From the NCBI GenBank assembly GCA_002509325.1, contig DADO01000203.1, positions 10,545 through 23,335 of the forward strand: a stretch of 12,791 nucleotides of DNA. The letters are read 5' to 3'. Every line of letters starts with the position of its first letter. Within the stretch, counting starts at the first letter, position 1. The DNA is from Methanosarcina sp. UBA402. Its GTDB lineage: Archaea; Halobacteriota; Methanosarcinia; Methanosarcinales; Methanosarcinaceae. The notes under the pieces are model-generated. The model was not told where the DNA came from. It searched no databases and saw only the letters and a program-made list of their open reading frames with translations. Below, piece by piece: positions 1 to 6,591 of the stretch. A program made the position numbers and the translations under genes.

Positions 1-246
1 AAAGTAGGTTTTCTACAAAGCCCAAAACAAGAAGTCACTTCTGTAAAATATCTACATACCCAGCCTAAAAAAAAGAAGGTACCCAAAAAAAGTGGTAATA
101 GAAGAACCCAAGAAAATAGTTGTTTATCTCTGATAATATCATCTATTGTGCTATTTATTTTCCCATATAGAGTACCATTTATCACGCCAACTATTGTTTT
201 ATTTGCTTCGTTATTTATTTTACCATTGACGAGGTCATCAAATTAG
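1..246 (+). CDS. C-terminal part of an unidentified membrane protein (cut by window edge)
   Basis: Frame 1 is open from the first base to a TAG stop at 244-246, giving 81 residues with no start inside the window, so the gene begins to the left. The first 40 or so visible residues are a polar, lysine-rich linker (for example QPKKKKVPKKSGN). They are followed by two hydrophobic stretches, LSLIISSIVLFIF and TPTIVLFASLFILPL, separated by a short PYRVPF turn. This looks like a terminal transmembrane hairpin, and the protein ends TRSSN. I do not recognise the family. A strong hairpin overlaps the stop codon and is followed by a T-run, which supports this as a real gene end. Codon use is AT-rich like the surrounding non-coding DNA, so a fast-evolving or accessory gene is possible. 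Confidence 0.6.
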   Translation, partial: KVGFLQSPKQEVTSVKYLHTQPKKKKVPKKSGNRRTQENSCLSLIISSIVLFIFPYRVPFITPTIVLFASLFILPLTRSSN

Positions 247-283
247 ATCTGGATTTTTAGATCTAATTTGACAATTGTTTTTT
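238..283 (+). terminator. Long hairpin plus T-run terminator after the membrane-protein gene
   Basis: The 12-bp arm CAAATTAGATCT (239-250) is repeated perfectly inverted at 259-270. A further T/A pair at 238/271 makes a 13-bp stem with an 8-nt loop (251-258). Six T residues follow at 278-283. The left arm contains the TAG stop codon of the upstream gene (244-246), so the structure overlaps the coding end. It resembles an intrinsic terminator or a 3'-end-stabilising stem; its activity is inferred. Confidence 0.6.
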
Positions 284-335
284 GTGAGGTATCTCCCATA
301 TGTATTCTTGACTCCAATCAGTTCTATGCTATTCT

Positions 336-362
336 ATCAATCAATCAATCAATCAATCAATC
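336..362. repeat. Tetranucleotide microsatellite (ATCA)6.75
   Basis: Six perfect ATCA units plus a partial seventh run from 336 to 362 in a stretch with no convincing gene. The tract lies between the hairpin terminator and the end of the small minus-strand ORF. It is a slippage-prone simple repeat with no visible function. Confidence 0.9.
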
Positions 363-416
363 CAACCTAAGAAAATAGATACGTCCGCAGATGGTGAAAA
401 AAGGTAAGCTTTTAAA

Positions 417-575
417 CTAAAATTCTAATTTGATGGCCTCATTGACTGAACCATTAATCTCTGCTATTATGTCATTTGAAATATTATTTGTTGATTCTGT
501 TACACAAACCTCCTGCACCAGCAAACTAAAAACGAAGATTATTAAAAATTTACAGGCTCCATTTCCCATCCCCAT
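417..575 (-). CDS. Possible small exported or membrane peptide, 52 residues
   Basis: A minus-strand frame starts at ATG 575-573 (second ATG at 569-567) and ends at TAG 419-417, encoding 52 (or 50) residues. The N-terminus is short with one lysine, followed by a hydrophobic run, FLIIFVFSLLV, as in a signal peptide or single membrane anchor. The remaining 30 residues are polar and acidic, ending VNEAIKLEF. A good TATA box (611-620, minus) lies about 40 bp upstream, placing a transcript start some 15 nt before the ATG. No strong ribosome-binding site is visible, and the stop is TAG, which in Methanosarcina can also encode pyrrolysine. I do not recognise a family. It could be a real small protein, the surviving N-terminus of a decayed exported protein, or chance. 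Confidence 0.35.
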   Translation of the reverse strand: MGMGNGACKFLIIFVFSLLVQEVCVTESTNNISNDIIAEINGSVNEAIKLEF

Positions 576-610
576 GGATAGCAATTAGTAAACTCACTTA
601 TAATTACTTT

Positions 611-620
611 ATTTTATATA
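611..620 (-). promoter_or_regulatory. TATA box for the small minus-strand ORF
   Basis: Reading the minus strand, TATATAAAAT occupies 620-611 inside an AT-rich context (GAGATATATAAAATAAAG). Its centre is about 41 bp upstream of the ATG at 575. With the usual archaeal spacing of about 26 bp, transcription would start near 590, leaving a leader of about 15 nt. It lies downstream of the radical SAM gene on the same strand, so it could also be fortuitous AT-rich sequence. Confidence 0.4.
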
Positions 621-696
621 TCTCAATAAATATACAATCTATAAAATATTTTGCCCATTCCTTCTCAAAGCAGCACAGTCTTTTTTCACCTTATGA

Positions 697-1785
697 TCAG
701 ACCAGCAAGTCTTCAATTCCTGCCTTCTTTACAATCTCGATCGCCTTAACCTCTTCTTCCGGAGTCAGAGAGCGTCCAATTTCCGGATATTCCATAGCCC
801 GATAACATGGCCTGTACTGGAACATCAGGTTGAACCTGATTTGTGGGATATTTTTTGCGACCCATTCAGCAATCGGTCGTGTGCAGCATTCCAGGTGGCC
901 CGGAAGGACCAGATGTCGAAGGAGGATTTCTGCGGTTTTGTAGGCGAATTCAAAATTGGGCTGCACGATTTCCAGGTAATTTTTTATTTTTGAGTACTTC
1001 CGGGCGCATACATTATTTCCATATTTGAAATCTCCAAGGTAGACATCCACAACCCCTTCGAGGATTTCAGCAATTTCCGGAGAATGGTACATATTTGAGT
1101 TCCAGACCACAGGCGTGTTTACAGAGATTTCCCGGACTATTTTCAGGACAGTGTGCGCGTGCGGAGTCGGAGTCACGAAATTTACGTTCCTAGCTCCATG
1201 CATTCTTCGGAAGTCTATCAGTTTTGCAAGTTTCCTGGGCTCGATTCGAATTCCGGCATCAGGGCAGGTTGAAATATCCCAGTTCTGGCAGTAAACGCAG
1301 GCAAAAGTACAGCCCGTAAAAAAGATCGTGTGAGAAGGCACAAGCTCAGGTTCTTCTCCCATATGCAGGAACTCAGAGGCGTAATTGGAAAGGTCTGTCA
1401 GCCTGCAGAAGCCTTTTTCACCGTTTTTCCTGTCAACCTCGCAGCGCCACCCACAGCAGTGGCATTTTTCCAGCATTCTGTCCACAATCTCAACTTTAAG
1501 GTCAAGGAGAGAGAGACTGGCTTTTGGAAATTCCAGGAAGCTTTTGGTAAAAAATGCCAGCCTGTCAGTCACATCTTTATAAGCGAGGGCTTCCGCGGCT
1601 TCGAGTTCAAGATTTTTTCTGAGTTCTCGATATTCTTCAATTTTTTTCCCATGAATTCTCTTGAGTTCTTCAAGCTGCGTGCCTGGATCAAACTGGACCG
1701 GAATTCTTTCGGTTATCTTAAAGAGGGCAGGCATTTCATCTCTCTGCACCTTGAAGTAACGTTTCAGGTACTTCGGAGCTGCCAT
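697..1785 (-). CDS. PflX-like radical SAM iron-sulfur protein (COG1313 type)
   Basis: This is a 362-residue cytosolic protein of the family related to pyruvate formate-lyase activating enzymes. The radical SAM motif CxxxCxxC is C159/C163/C166 (sequence GCTFACVYCQN), preceded by MGEEPELVP and TIFFTG as in PflX-like proteins. A second cysteine set, C108, C111, C115 and C127 (CHCCGWRC then GFC), matches the family's N-terminal cluster and could bind an auxiliary Fe-S centre; that is inference. Residues 37-70 are rich in Lys, Glu and Leu and probably form a helical N-terminal extension. The ATG at 1785 is supported by the ribosome-binding site GAGGTAA (1801-1795), nine bases upstream. The substrate is unknown and no glycyl-radical enzyme gene lies nearby, so a formate-lyase activating role should not be assumed. 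The gene is divergent from the SDH protease and appears to be transcribed alone. Confidence 0.88.
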   Translation of the reverse strand: MAAPKYLKRYFKVQRDEMPALFKITERIPVQFDPGTQLEELKRIHGKKIEEYRELRKNLELEAAEALAYKDVTDRLAFFTKSFLEFPKASLSLLDLKVEIVDRMLEKCHCCGWRCEVDRKNGEKGFCRLTDLSNYASEFLHMGEEPELVPSHTIFFTGCTFACVYCQNWDISTCPDAGIRIEPRKLAKLIDFRRMHGARNVNFVTPTPHAHTVLKIVREISVNTPVVWNSNMYHSPEIAEILEGVVDVYLGDFKYGNNVCARKYSKIKNYLEIVQPNFEFAYKTAEILLRHLVLPGHLECCTRPIAEWVAKNIPQIRFNLMFQYRPCYRAMEYPEIGRSLTPEEEVKAIEIVKKAGIEDLLV

Positions 1786-1816
1786 AGTGAAATATTACCT
1801 CACATAGGTTAAAGGC

Positions 1817-1885
1817 TTATTGTTTGCCTCTTTGGATCCTTCGTTGTTGCATCTCTGGATCCTTTATTGTTTGCCTCTTGGATTT
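1817..1885. repeat. Three degenerate 22-24 bp tandem repeats between divergent genes
   Basis: Units at 1817-1840, 1841-1863 and 1864-1885 share the pattern TTATTGTTTGCCTCTTGGATCC with a few changes; the first and third units are closest. They sit upstream of the radical SAM gene, in the divergent spacer with the SDH protease gene. The rest of the 217-bp spacer holds no clear TATA box that I would assign to either gene. Confidence 0.75.
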
Positions 1886-2002
1886 CCGGTCTCCATAAGA
1901 TAGCCTATTTCTGCAGTTAGATAGCCAAAAATTAAAAACCTGCACGACAATTTACTATGGGGATCAATCCCGCGGGTTAGTTTTGTCTTTTAGTTAGTTT
2001 TA

Positions 2003-2884
2003 GTGGTGCTTGCGGGAGGTTTTCGGGGGAATATTCTGGCTACCTTTGACACTTCGACAATCAGTATCTGGGATTTAATATCTCTTTTGTTCATACTTTT
2101 CTTTATATACGCAGTAGTCTACCCTCAATCGCAGCTAAAAAGGATTCGGATGCTGCGCATGGCAAAACTGAAAGCTATGGAAAAAAACCACGGCTGCAAG
2201 GTGCTCACGATGATTCACAGGCGTGAGGCAATCTCCCTCTTCGGGCTGCCTGCTTACCAGTACATCGATGAAGAAGATGCCGAGCAGATCCTGCGCTGGA
2301 TAAGGCAATACAGGGATTATCCGCTTGAGCTAATTCTGCACACTCCAGGCGGGCAGCTCCATTCCAGCATCCAGATCGCCCGTGCCCTCAGGCAGCACCC
2401 GAAAAAGACCAGGGTTATTATCCCACATTATTCCATGTCAGGGGGCACAATCATTGCCCTTGCTGCAAATGAAATCGTTATGGATAAAGATGCGATAATT
2501 GGGCCTATCGATCCCCAGATAGGAGATTTTTTACGCGGAACTTATCCTGCCCCTTCCTGGATCTATGCCGCAGAAACAAAAAAAGAAAAAGCCGATGATA
2601 CCACCCTCGTTATGAGTGATATCTCAAGAAAAGCCCTTAAACTCACAAGGAATGTTGCAAAAGAGCTCCTTGAAGGCAAAATCCAGCCAGGGCCTGCCGG
2701 AGAAAGCAGGCTTGATGAAGTGGCCGAAAAATTGATCAGCGGAGAAATGATCCACAGCACACCTCTCTCAGCAGGCGAGGCAAAAGCACTGGGGCTTTCC
2801 GTAAGTACAGATTTTCCTGAGGATGTATACGAGTTCATGAAACTTTTCAGGCCTGTAAAAAAGAGCGTGGAGTATTTGGAATGA
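2003..2884 (+). CDS. SDH-family ClpP-fold membrane serine protease (formerly DUF114)
   Basis: This is a 293-residue protein of the archaeal SDH (Ser-Asp-His) family related to ClpP and SppA. Residues about 21-40 (IWDLISLLFILFFIYAVVYP) form one N-terminal membrane anchor, and the rest is a soluble Clp-fold domain. HTPGG (113-117) fits the oxyanion loop. The nucleophile is probably S146 in YSMSGGT, with D170 in GPIDPQ and H251 in MIHSTPLSAGEAK as likely partners; these assignments follow the family pattern. The role is presumably membrane-associated proteolysis, substrate unknown. The start is uncertain: two GTG codons (2003, 2006) open the frame but lack an upstream ribosome-binding site, while a perfect GGAGGT lies inside the first codons (2015-2020) with no standard start after it before Met50. 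The gene stands alone, converging on the Bax1-like gene 69 bp away. Confidence 0.88.
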   Translation: MVLAGGFRGNILATFDTSTISIWDLISLLFILFFIYAVVYPQSQLKRIRMLRMAKLKAMEKNHGCKVLTMIHRREAISLFGLPAYQYIDEEDAEQILRWIRQYRDYPLELILHTPGGQLHSSIQIARALRQHPKKTRVIIPHYSMSGGTIIALAANEIVMDKDAIIGPIDPQIGDFLRGTYPAPSWIYAAETKKEKADDTTLVMSDISRKALKLTRNVAKELLEGKIQPGPAGESRLDEVAEKLISGEMIHSTPLSAGEAKALGLSVSTDFPEDVYEFMKLFRPVKKSVEYLE

Positions 2885-2931
2885 AGTTTTGAATCCAGTT
2901 TAATAATTTGTTAAGTCTGAAGGATACCAGC

Positions 2932-2961
2932 TTCACTTTTGTTTTTTCATTTTTCATTTTC
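2932..2961 (+). terminator. Oligo-T terminator region after the SDH protease gene
   Basis: The plus strand downstream of the stop carries four closely spaced T-runs (CTTTTG, TTTTTT, ATTTTTC, ATTTTC), typical of archaeal hairpin-less termination. The last runs overlap the 3' end of the convergent Bax1-like gene, whose stop is at 2954-2956. No comparable T-run on the minus strand marks the end of the helicase-nuclease operon. Confidence 0.45.
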
Positions 2962-4810
2962 CGACTTTTTTCACCCTTGCATCTTCTTCACTCAATCCTG
3001 TCCAGATAACCTTATACCCGAGTTGTTCGAGCACAGGATAGTAGAGGCTTCTATCAAGCCCGAAAGCCTCAAAAACTTTTACGGCATCAGCATATGTCTC
3101 TACCGCTCCTGGCTTTTCGAGTTCCAGGTCAATTCTTTCAAGCAGCTGCCTGTGAATTAAATAGTTTTCCAGAAGCGCGTAATCTTGATATTTCTCCAGA
3201 TTTTTGAATTTTCTCAATTCTTCAGCTTTTCCGGATTCTCTGGCTTTTTCAAGTTCTCCGGCTCTTACAAGCCTGTCCGCAATCACTTCTTTTAAGGCTT
3301 CGGCCATGACTCCTTTTCTAGCTGCGATTCCTTCAAGGCTTACCAGTTCTCCTGAAATCGGGAATTCCATTCCCTCAAGCCTTGACCGGTCCTCTGAAAG
3401 CTTTTTTTCCTCATACCTTCTGAGTATCTGCATGACTTCATTTGCCGGAATTCTCCTGTCAAAGAAAATTACTTCCTGCGAAGGGAAATCTTTTTCAGAA
3501 CATTTGAGTTTTCTGTCAATCAGGAGAATTACAGGTTCTTTTACCTGGTTTAGTTTTTCAATCTTTTTTTCAAGGTATTCGGGTGTCCAGAATCCCACAA
3601 TCTCCAGATATACTTTTATGCTGTCCCTCTGCAAAGCGAAGTCCGGAATAAAAGCTTGTTTTCCGGCTTTAAGAATCGTGGGCTCCCTTTTTATCTTCCA
3701 GCTCCCTAAACTAAGGCTACCAAATATCTGTTCAAGCGTGCTGTCATAAGCTGTTTCTTCAGCATCTATTTCCGGAATCCCGGCTTGATATTCTGCTTTT
3801 TCCTCTTCAATTTTAAATTCCTGGGAGAGAGCTTCAGGATACAGAGCTGCTTCAGGTGTAAGTTTGAAAGTTTCTTCCGAATCATCAAGAGTAAACTCCA
3901 GAATGCGCTTCCCCTGGTAACCTTTGTGAAGAATGCCTGCCTTAAGCCTCCAGCCTTTAGATCTTAGCAGGTCAGGAAAGATTTTTGCAAAGGAATTTCC
4001 ATAGCGTTCCGAAATCCGAAAAAGAGAGGCAGGCCCGTCAAGATGCAGGTGAACCGCTTTTAATTCTTCTGGTTTTTCTTCTGGTTTTCCTTCTGGTTTT
4101 TCTTCTGGTTTTTTTTCGAGCTTTTCTTTTGGCTTTTCTTCCGTCTCTCCTTTTTCTTTATCTTGCTTGCTTTTATCCTGTTTGTCTTTTTCCTCATCAG
4201 TATCTTCCAGGGAATACATAAGCCCAGAACGAAGGATTTTCCAGAGCAACTTTTGAAAATCGCCTTTTATCCAGATATCAAGGTCAAGTGCGCGGAAAAA
4301 TAGGGTTTGGGTCAGGGAAATATTGTACTGTCTGATAAGTTCTGCAGGAGAAAAGGGGAGAAAACTTTTGACGATCTGATTCTCCTCAAGGTCAGCCCAG
4401 AGTGCCTTTTCAAGTTCTCTGACCGATATTGAAAGTTTTTTTGCGGCTTTTTGCAGAGCCTCCTTCCTCTCAGCAGGAGAAAGCGCCATACCTTCACAGG
4501 CTTCAAAAACCATTTCCCTTGCCAGAGAAGGATCAACCACTGCATCCGTTTCTATTACAGTACGCCTTCCAAGTAGCTGGGAAAGTCCTCTGATAAAGCG
4601 ATAATTCATTTCCTCATAGCCCTCAAGTTCAGCCAGAAGGTCCCCATAGGTTTTTCCAATATGCTGTTCAAAGGTCTCTATCAGAAGCCTTGCAAGTTCC
4701 AGGTTTTCGAGATCAAAAGTTGCATACACAGGCTTTATTTTCCCTCTTGAAATGCGGGTTACGAGAAGGTCAGATGTGAGCAGGTGAGCCGCCTCCATGT
4801 TTTTCTTCAT
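2954..4810 (-). CDS. bax1: Bax1-like nuclease, partner of archaeal XPB (DUF790 family)
   Basis: This is a 618-residue member of the DUF790 family (COG3372, RecB-like nuclease fold). Its archaeal prototype Bax1 binds XPB and cuts DNA at branched structures. The start fits the family pattern (LTSDLLVTRI, residues 11-20). The nuclease-like core appears around residues 376-420: IPDFALQ with D390, then VYLEIVGFW with E403, consistent with a PD-(D/E)xK site although the usual Lys is Val. Residues 204-250 are a Lys/Glu/Pro low-complexity insert, partly encoded by a 12-bp tandem repeat. The gene overlaps the helicase gene by 41 bp if it starts at ATG 4810, or 29 bp from ATG 4798. A GGAGG at 4796-4792 sits 8 nt before a CTG (codon 10), so initiation there is also conceivable. 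Proposed role: nuclease arm of XPB-dependent DNA repair. Confidence 0.87.
   Translation of the reverse strand: MKKNMEAAHLLTSDLLVTRISRGKIKPVYATFDLENLELARLLIETFEQHIGKTYGDLLAELEGYEEMNYRFIRGLSQLLGRRTVIETDAVVDPSLAREMVFEACEGMALSPAERKEALQKAAKKLSISVRELEKALWADLEENQIVKSFLPFSPAELIRQYNISLTQTLFFRALDLDIWIKGDFQKLLWKILRSGLMYSLEDTDEEKDKQDKSKQDKEKGETEEKPKEKLEKKPEEKPEGKPEEKPEELKAVHLHLDGPASLFRISERYGNSFAKIFPDLLRSKGWRLKAGILHKGYQGKRILEFTLDDSEETFKLTPEAALYPEALSQEFKIEEEKAEYQAGIPEIDAEETAYDSTLEQIFGSLSLGSWKIKREPTILKAGKQAFIPDFALQRDSIKVYLEIVGFWTPEYLEKKIEKLNQVKEPVILLIDRKLKCSEKDFPSQEVIFFDRRIPANEVMQILRRYEEKKLSEDRSRLEGMEFPISGELVSLEGIAARKGVMAEALKEVIADRLVRAGELEKARESGKAEELRKFKNLEKYQDYALLENYLIHRQLLERIDLELEKPGAVETYADAVKVFEAFGLDRSLYYPVLEQLGYKVIWTGLSEEDARVKKVGK
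4071..4118 (-). repeat. 12-bp tandem repeat encoding a KPEE linker in the nuclease gene
   Basis: Four contiguous 12-bp units (4071, 4083, 4095, 4107), differing by one to a few bases, encode the tetrapeptides KPEE, KPEG, KPEE and KKPE-like on the minus strand. They form part of a flexible, highly charged insert at about residues 204-250 of the Bax1-like protein. Unit length is a multiple of three, so copy-number change would alter linker length without shifting the frame. Confidence 0.85.
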
Positions 4811-6305
4811 ATTTCATCTGGTTTTCTTTTCCTGATTCATTTTTCATCTGGCTTTCTTTTCCTGATTCATTTTTCATCTGGTTTTCTTTTCCTGATTCAT
4901 TTTTCTTCTGGCTTTCCTTTACTGTATTTCCAGCTCTTTTTTGGGTTGAAATAGCTTTTTTTCTCCTTCTGGCAGTTCCGGCTTCGGTCGTTTCTTCAGT
5001 TATAATCTCATAGAGTATGGCTTCTTTTCCTTCTTTTTTCCTGAGAATCCTTCCCAGGCGCTGGATATATGCTAATTTGCTTCCTGTCCCGCTTGCTATA
5101 ATCCCAATATTTGCCTCAGGGACATCAATGCCCTCGTCAAGTACCTTTGAAGTGACCACAGCCCTGTATTTTCCATTCCTGAACTTTTCGAGAATAGAAC
5201 TCCTTTCTTTAGCAGGCGTCCTGTAAGTAATCGCAGGGATAAGAAATTCCCTGGATATCTGGTGGACTAGCCGATTATGTTCCGTAAAAACGAAGACCCT
5301 GTCCTCTCGATGTGCTTCAAGGATCTCTTTTAACTTTTCAATTTTAGACTCGGTGTTGAAAGCAAGGTCTCTTGCAGCGTTTCTTGCAAGAAGGGCTTTC
5401 CTGGCTTCAGGGTCTCTCCCGCTTTTCATGACCAGTTTCTGAAAATCCCTTGGCCCCCGGATTACCATTCTGGTTTTCCTGAGATAATTGATATAAACAG
5501 AATAATAATTGTCATACTCTTCCCGTTCTTCATCCGTAAGTGCGACTGCTACCCGTTCGATCCTGTAAGGGGCAAGATGGCTGCCTGCAAGTTCCGAGAC
5601 ATGCTTTTCGTATACCTTTCCTCCTGCAAGCCTGTTCAGTTCCGAGTGTAACCCATCTTCCCGCTCGTAAGTAGCTGTTAGTCCAAGCCTGTACTGAGCT
5701 GCGGAAAACTCAGCAATGCTCCTGTACCCGGTTGCAGGAAGATGGTGAACTTCATCAAAAACAAGGAGGCCGAACCTGTTTCCAAGGGGTTCGGCATAAA
5801 TATAAGCAGAATCGTATGTGGAAACGGTTACAGGAAGAATTTTCTTCTCTCCCCCACCAAGCTTTCCGATTTCCATTGAGAAGGCTTCTTCAAGCTGTTT
5901 TTTCCACTGCTCGAGCAGGTCGAGCGTTGGGACAACCACAAGGGCAGGAGTGTTGCACCCTGCAATTGCCCGGATTCCAACAAGAGTTTTTCCGCTTCCT
6001 GTTGGCAGCACGAGCACCCCCCATCTATCATTCTCCCCCCAGGACACAAGAGCCTCGGCCTGGTAATCTCTTAACTTAAGTTTTTTCCCTGAAGCTTCAT
6101 ATGCTGCTGCCAGATCAGGACAGGGAAGAAGATCAAGCACTTCATCTTTAAACGGAATTTTAGAATTCTTCAGATACTTTATTATATCCCTGTAATACAG
6201 AGCAAGGGCCCTGAAACTCCCGCTCCTTTCGTCCCAGACTGCATTAGGAACCCTTACATTGCCCTCTATAAGAAGCGTTCCCTGCTTGAAGCTAATTCTG
6301 ATCAT
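4770..6305 (-). CDS. xpb: Archaeal XPB/Rad25-type superfamily 2 DNA helicase
   Basis: This is a 511-residue helicase with all core motifs in order: LRDYQ (78-82), Walker A PTGSGKT (101-107), VVVPTLDLLEQW (123-134), DEVHH (184-188), LTAT (209-212), VFTEH (338-342), VLDEGIDVPEA (388-398) and QRLGRILR (415-422). Right after LTAT comes RED (215-217) in YEREDG, the motif specific to XPB and needed for DNA opening. A DNA-damage-recognition-like region fills about residues 1-75. An insert between the RecA domains (about 255-320) could be the thumb. From residue 463 the protein ends in a polar tail of 10-residue repeats (KENQMKNESG type) not needed by the core fold. It is the first gene of an operon with the overlapping Bax1-like nuclease, matching the known archaeal XPB-Bax1 pair. 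The ATG at 6305 has no ribosome-binding site but a well-placed TATA box, suggesting a leaderless transcript. Confidence 0.93.
   Translation of the reverse strand: MIRISFKQGTLLIEGNVRVPNAVWDERSGSFRALALYYRDIIKYLKNSKIPFKDEVLDLLPCPDLAAAYEASGKKLKLRDYQAEALVSWGENDRWGVLVLPTGSGKTLVGIRAIAGCNTPALVVVPTLDLLEQWKKQLEEAFSMEIGKLGGGEKKILPVTVSTYDSAYIYAEPLGNRFGLLVFDEVHHLPATGYRSIAEFSAAQYRLGLTATYEREDGLHSELNRLAGGKVYEKHVSELAGSHLAPYRIERVAVALTDEEREEYDNYYSVYINYLRKTRMVIRGPRDFQKLVMKSGRDPEARKALLARNAARDLAFNTESKIEKLKEILEAHREDRVFVFTEHNRLVHQISREFLIPAITYRTPAKERSSILEKFRNGKYRAVVTSKVLDEGIDVPEANIGIIASGTGSKLAYIQRLGRILRKKEGKEAILYEIITEETTEAGTARRRKKAISTQKRAGNTVKESQKKNESGKENQMKNESGKESQMKNESGKENQMKYEEKHGGGSPAHI
4811..4930 (-). repeat. 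Four 30-bp tandem repeats at the helicase/nuclease junction
   Basis: Units start at 4811, 4841, 4871 and 4901. The first three differ by only one or two bases and the fourth is diverged. In the helicase frame each encodes a decapeptide such as KENQMKNESG, forming most of the protein's tail. In the nuclease frame each of the three good copies encodes ATG, seven more codons and TGA (MNQEKKTR or MNQEKKAR), then one codon before the next ATG. The last such unit ends 3 bp before the nuclease ATG at 4810. The array therefore occupies the leader of the nuclease gene as well as the end of the helicase gene. Confidence 0.92.
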
Positions 6306-6322
6306 CGCTTATTAAGATTCTG

Positions 6323-6336
6323 TATATAATATATAA
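6323..6336 (-). promoter_or_regulatory. TATA box for the helicase-nuclease operon, likely leaderless
   Basis: On the minus strand TTATATATTATATA (6336-6323) is centred about 25 bp upstream of the helicase ATG at 6305. The normal archaeal distance from TATA centre to transcript start puts initiation at or within a few bases of the ATG, and the bases just before it (AATCTTAATAAGCG) contain no ribosome-binding site. Both facts point to a leaderless mRNA. Confidence 0.6.
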
Positions 6337-6517
6337 CAATTCAGCTGTCAGTCCCGAATCCTGTCTCATCCGAATTACGCTTTGGGATGAAAGTAAGATA
6401 TTTTCAAAGTTTTCAGGCGCTCGATATTTAAACATTAAAAACAAAAATGTCTCAATATTTCAGTCTTTATATTTTAGTCCTTAAGGCTCTCGCTATATAT
6501 TCTGAACCTGTATACCT

Positions 6518-6579
6518 GAATCTATAATACCCTGAACTTATATGCCCCGAATCTATAATACCCTGAACTTATATGCCCC
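6518..6579. repeat. Perfect 31-bp tandem duplication upstream of fumarate hydratase
   Basis: Bases 6518-6548 and 6549-6579 are identical. A degenerate partial unit (TGAACCTGTATACCTGAATC) precedes them at about 6502-6522, and GAATCC at 6580 begins a further partial copy. Each 31-bp unit carries a TATA-like CTTATATG (6536-6543 and 6567-6574). The second would place a transcript start about 60 nt before fumA. The region may be the fumA promoter or simple slippage product. The rest of the 351-bp divergent spacer holds the helicase TATA box and AT-rich sequence only. Confidence 0.85.
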
Positions 6580-6591
6580 GAATCCGTGCCA

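Noticed and set aside
244..378. Read-through of TAG 244-246 as pyrrolysine, extending the membrane protein by 43 codons to the next TAG at 376
   Set aside because: The extension is low-complexity (includes the ATCA microsatellite), and the TAG lies in a strong terminator-like hairpin followed by a T-run.
1330..1812. 160-codon plus-strand ORF opposite the radical SAM gene
   Set aside because: It is antisense to a well-supported gene and its Phe-rich translation is the shadow of that gene's codons.
3204..3749. 181-codon plus-strand ORF opposite the nuclease gene
   Set aside because: The Ser/Phe-rich sequence mirrors the Lys/Glu-rich nuclease coding strand and has no start signal.
4811..4930. 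CRISPR-like direct repeats
   Set aside because: Units are contiguous without spacers and encode a protein tail in the helicase frame.
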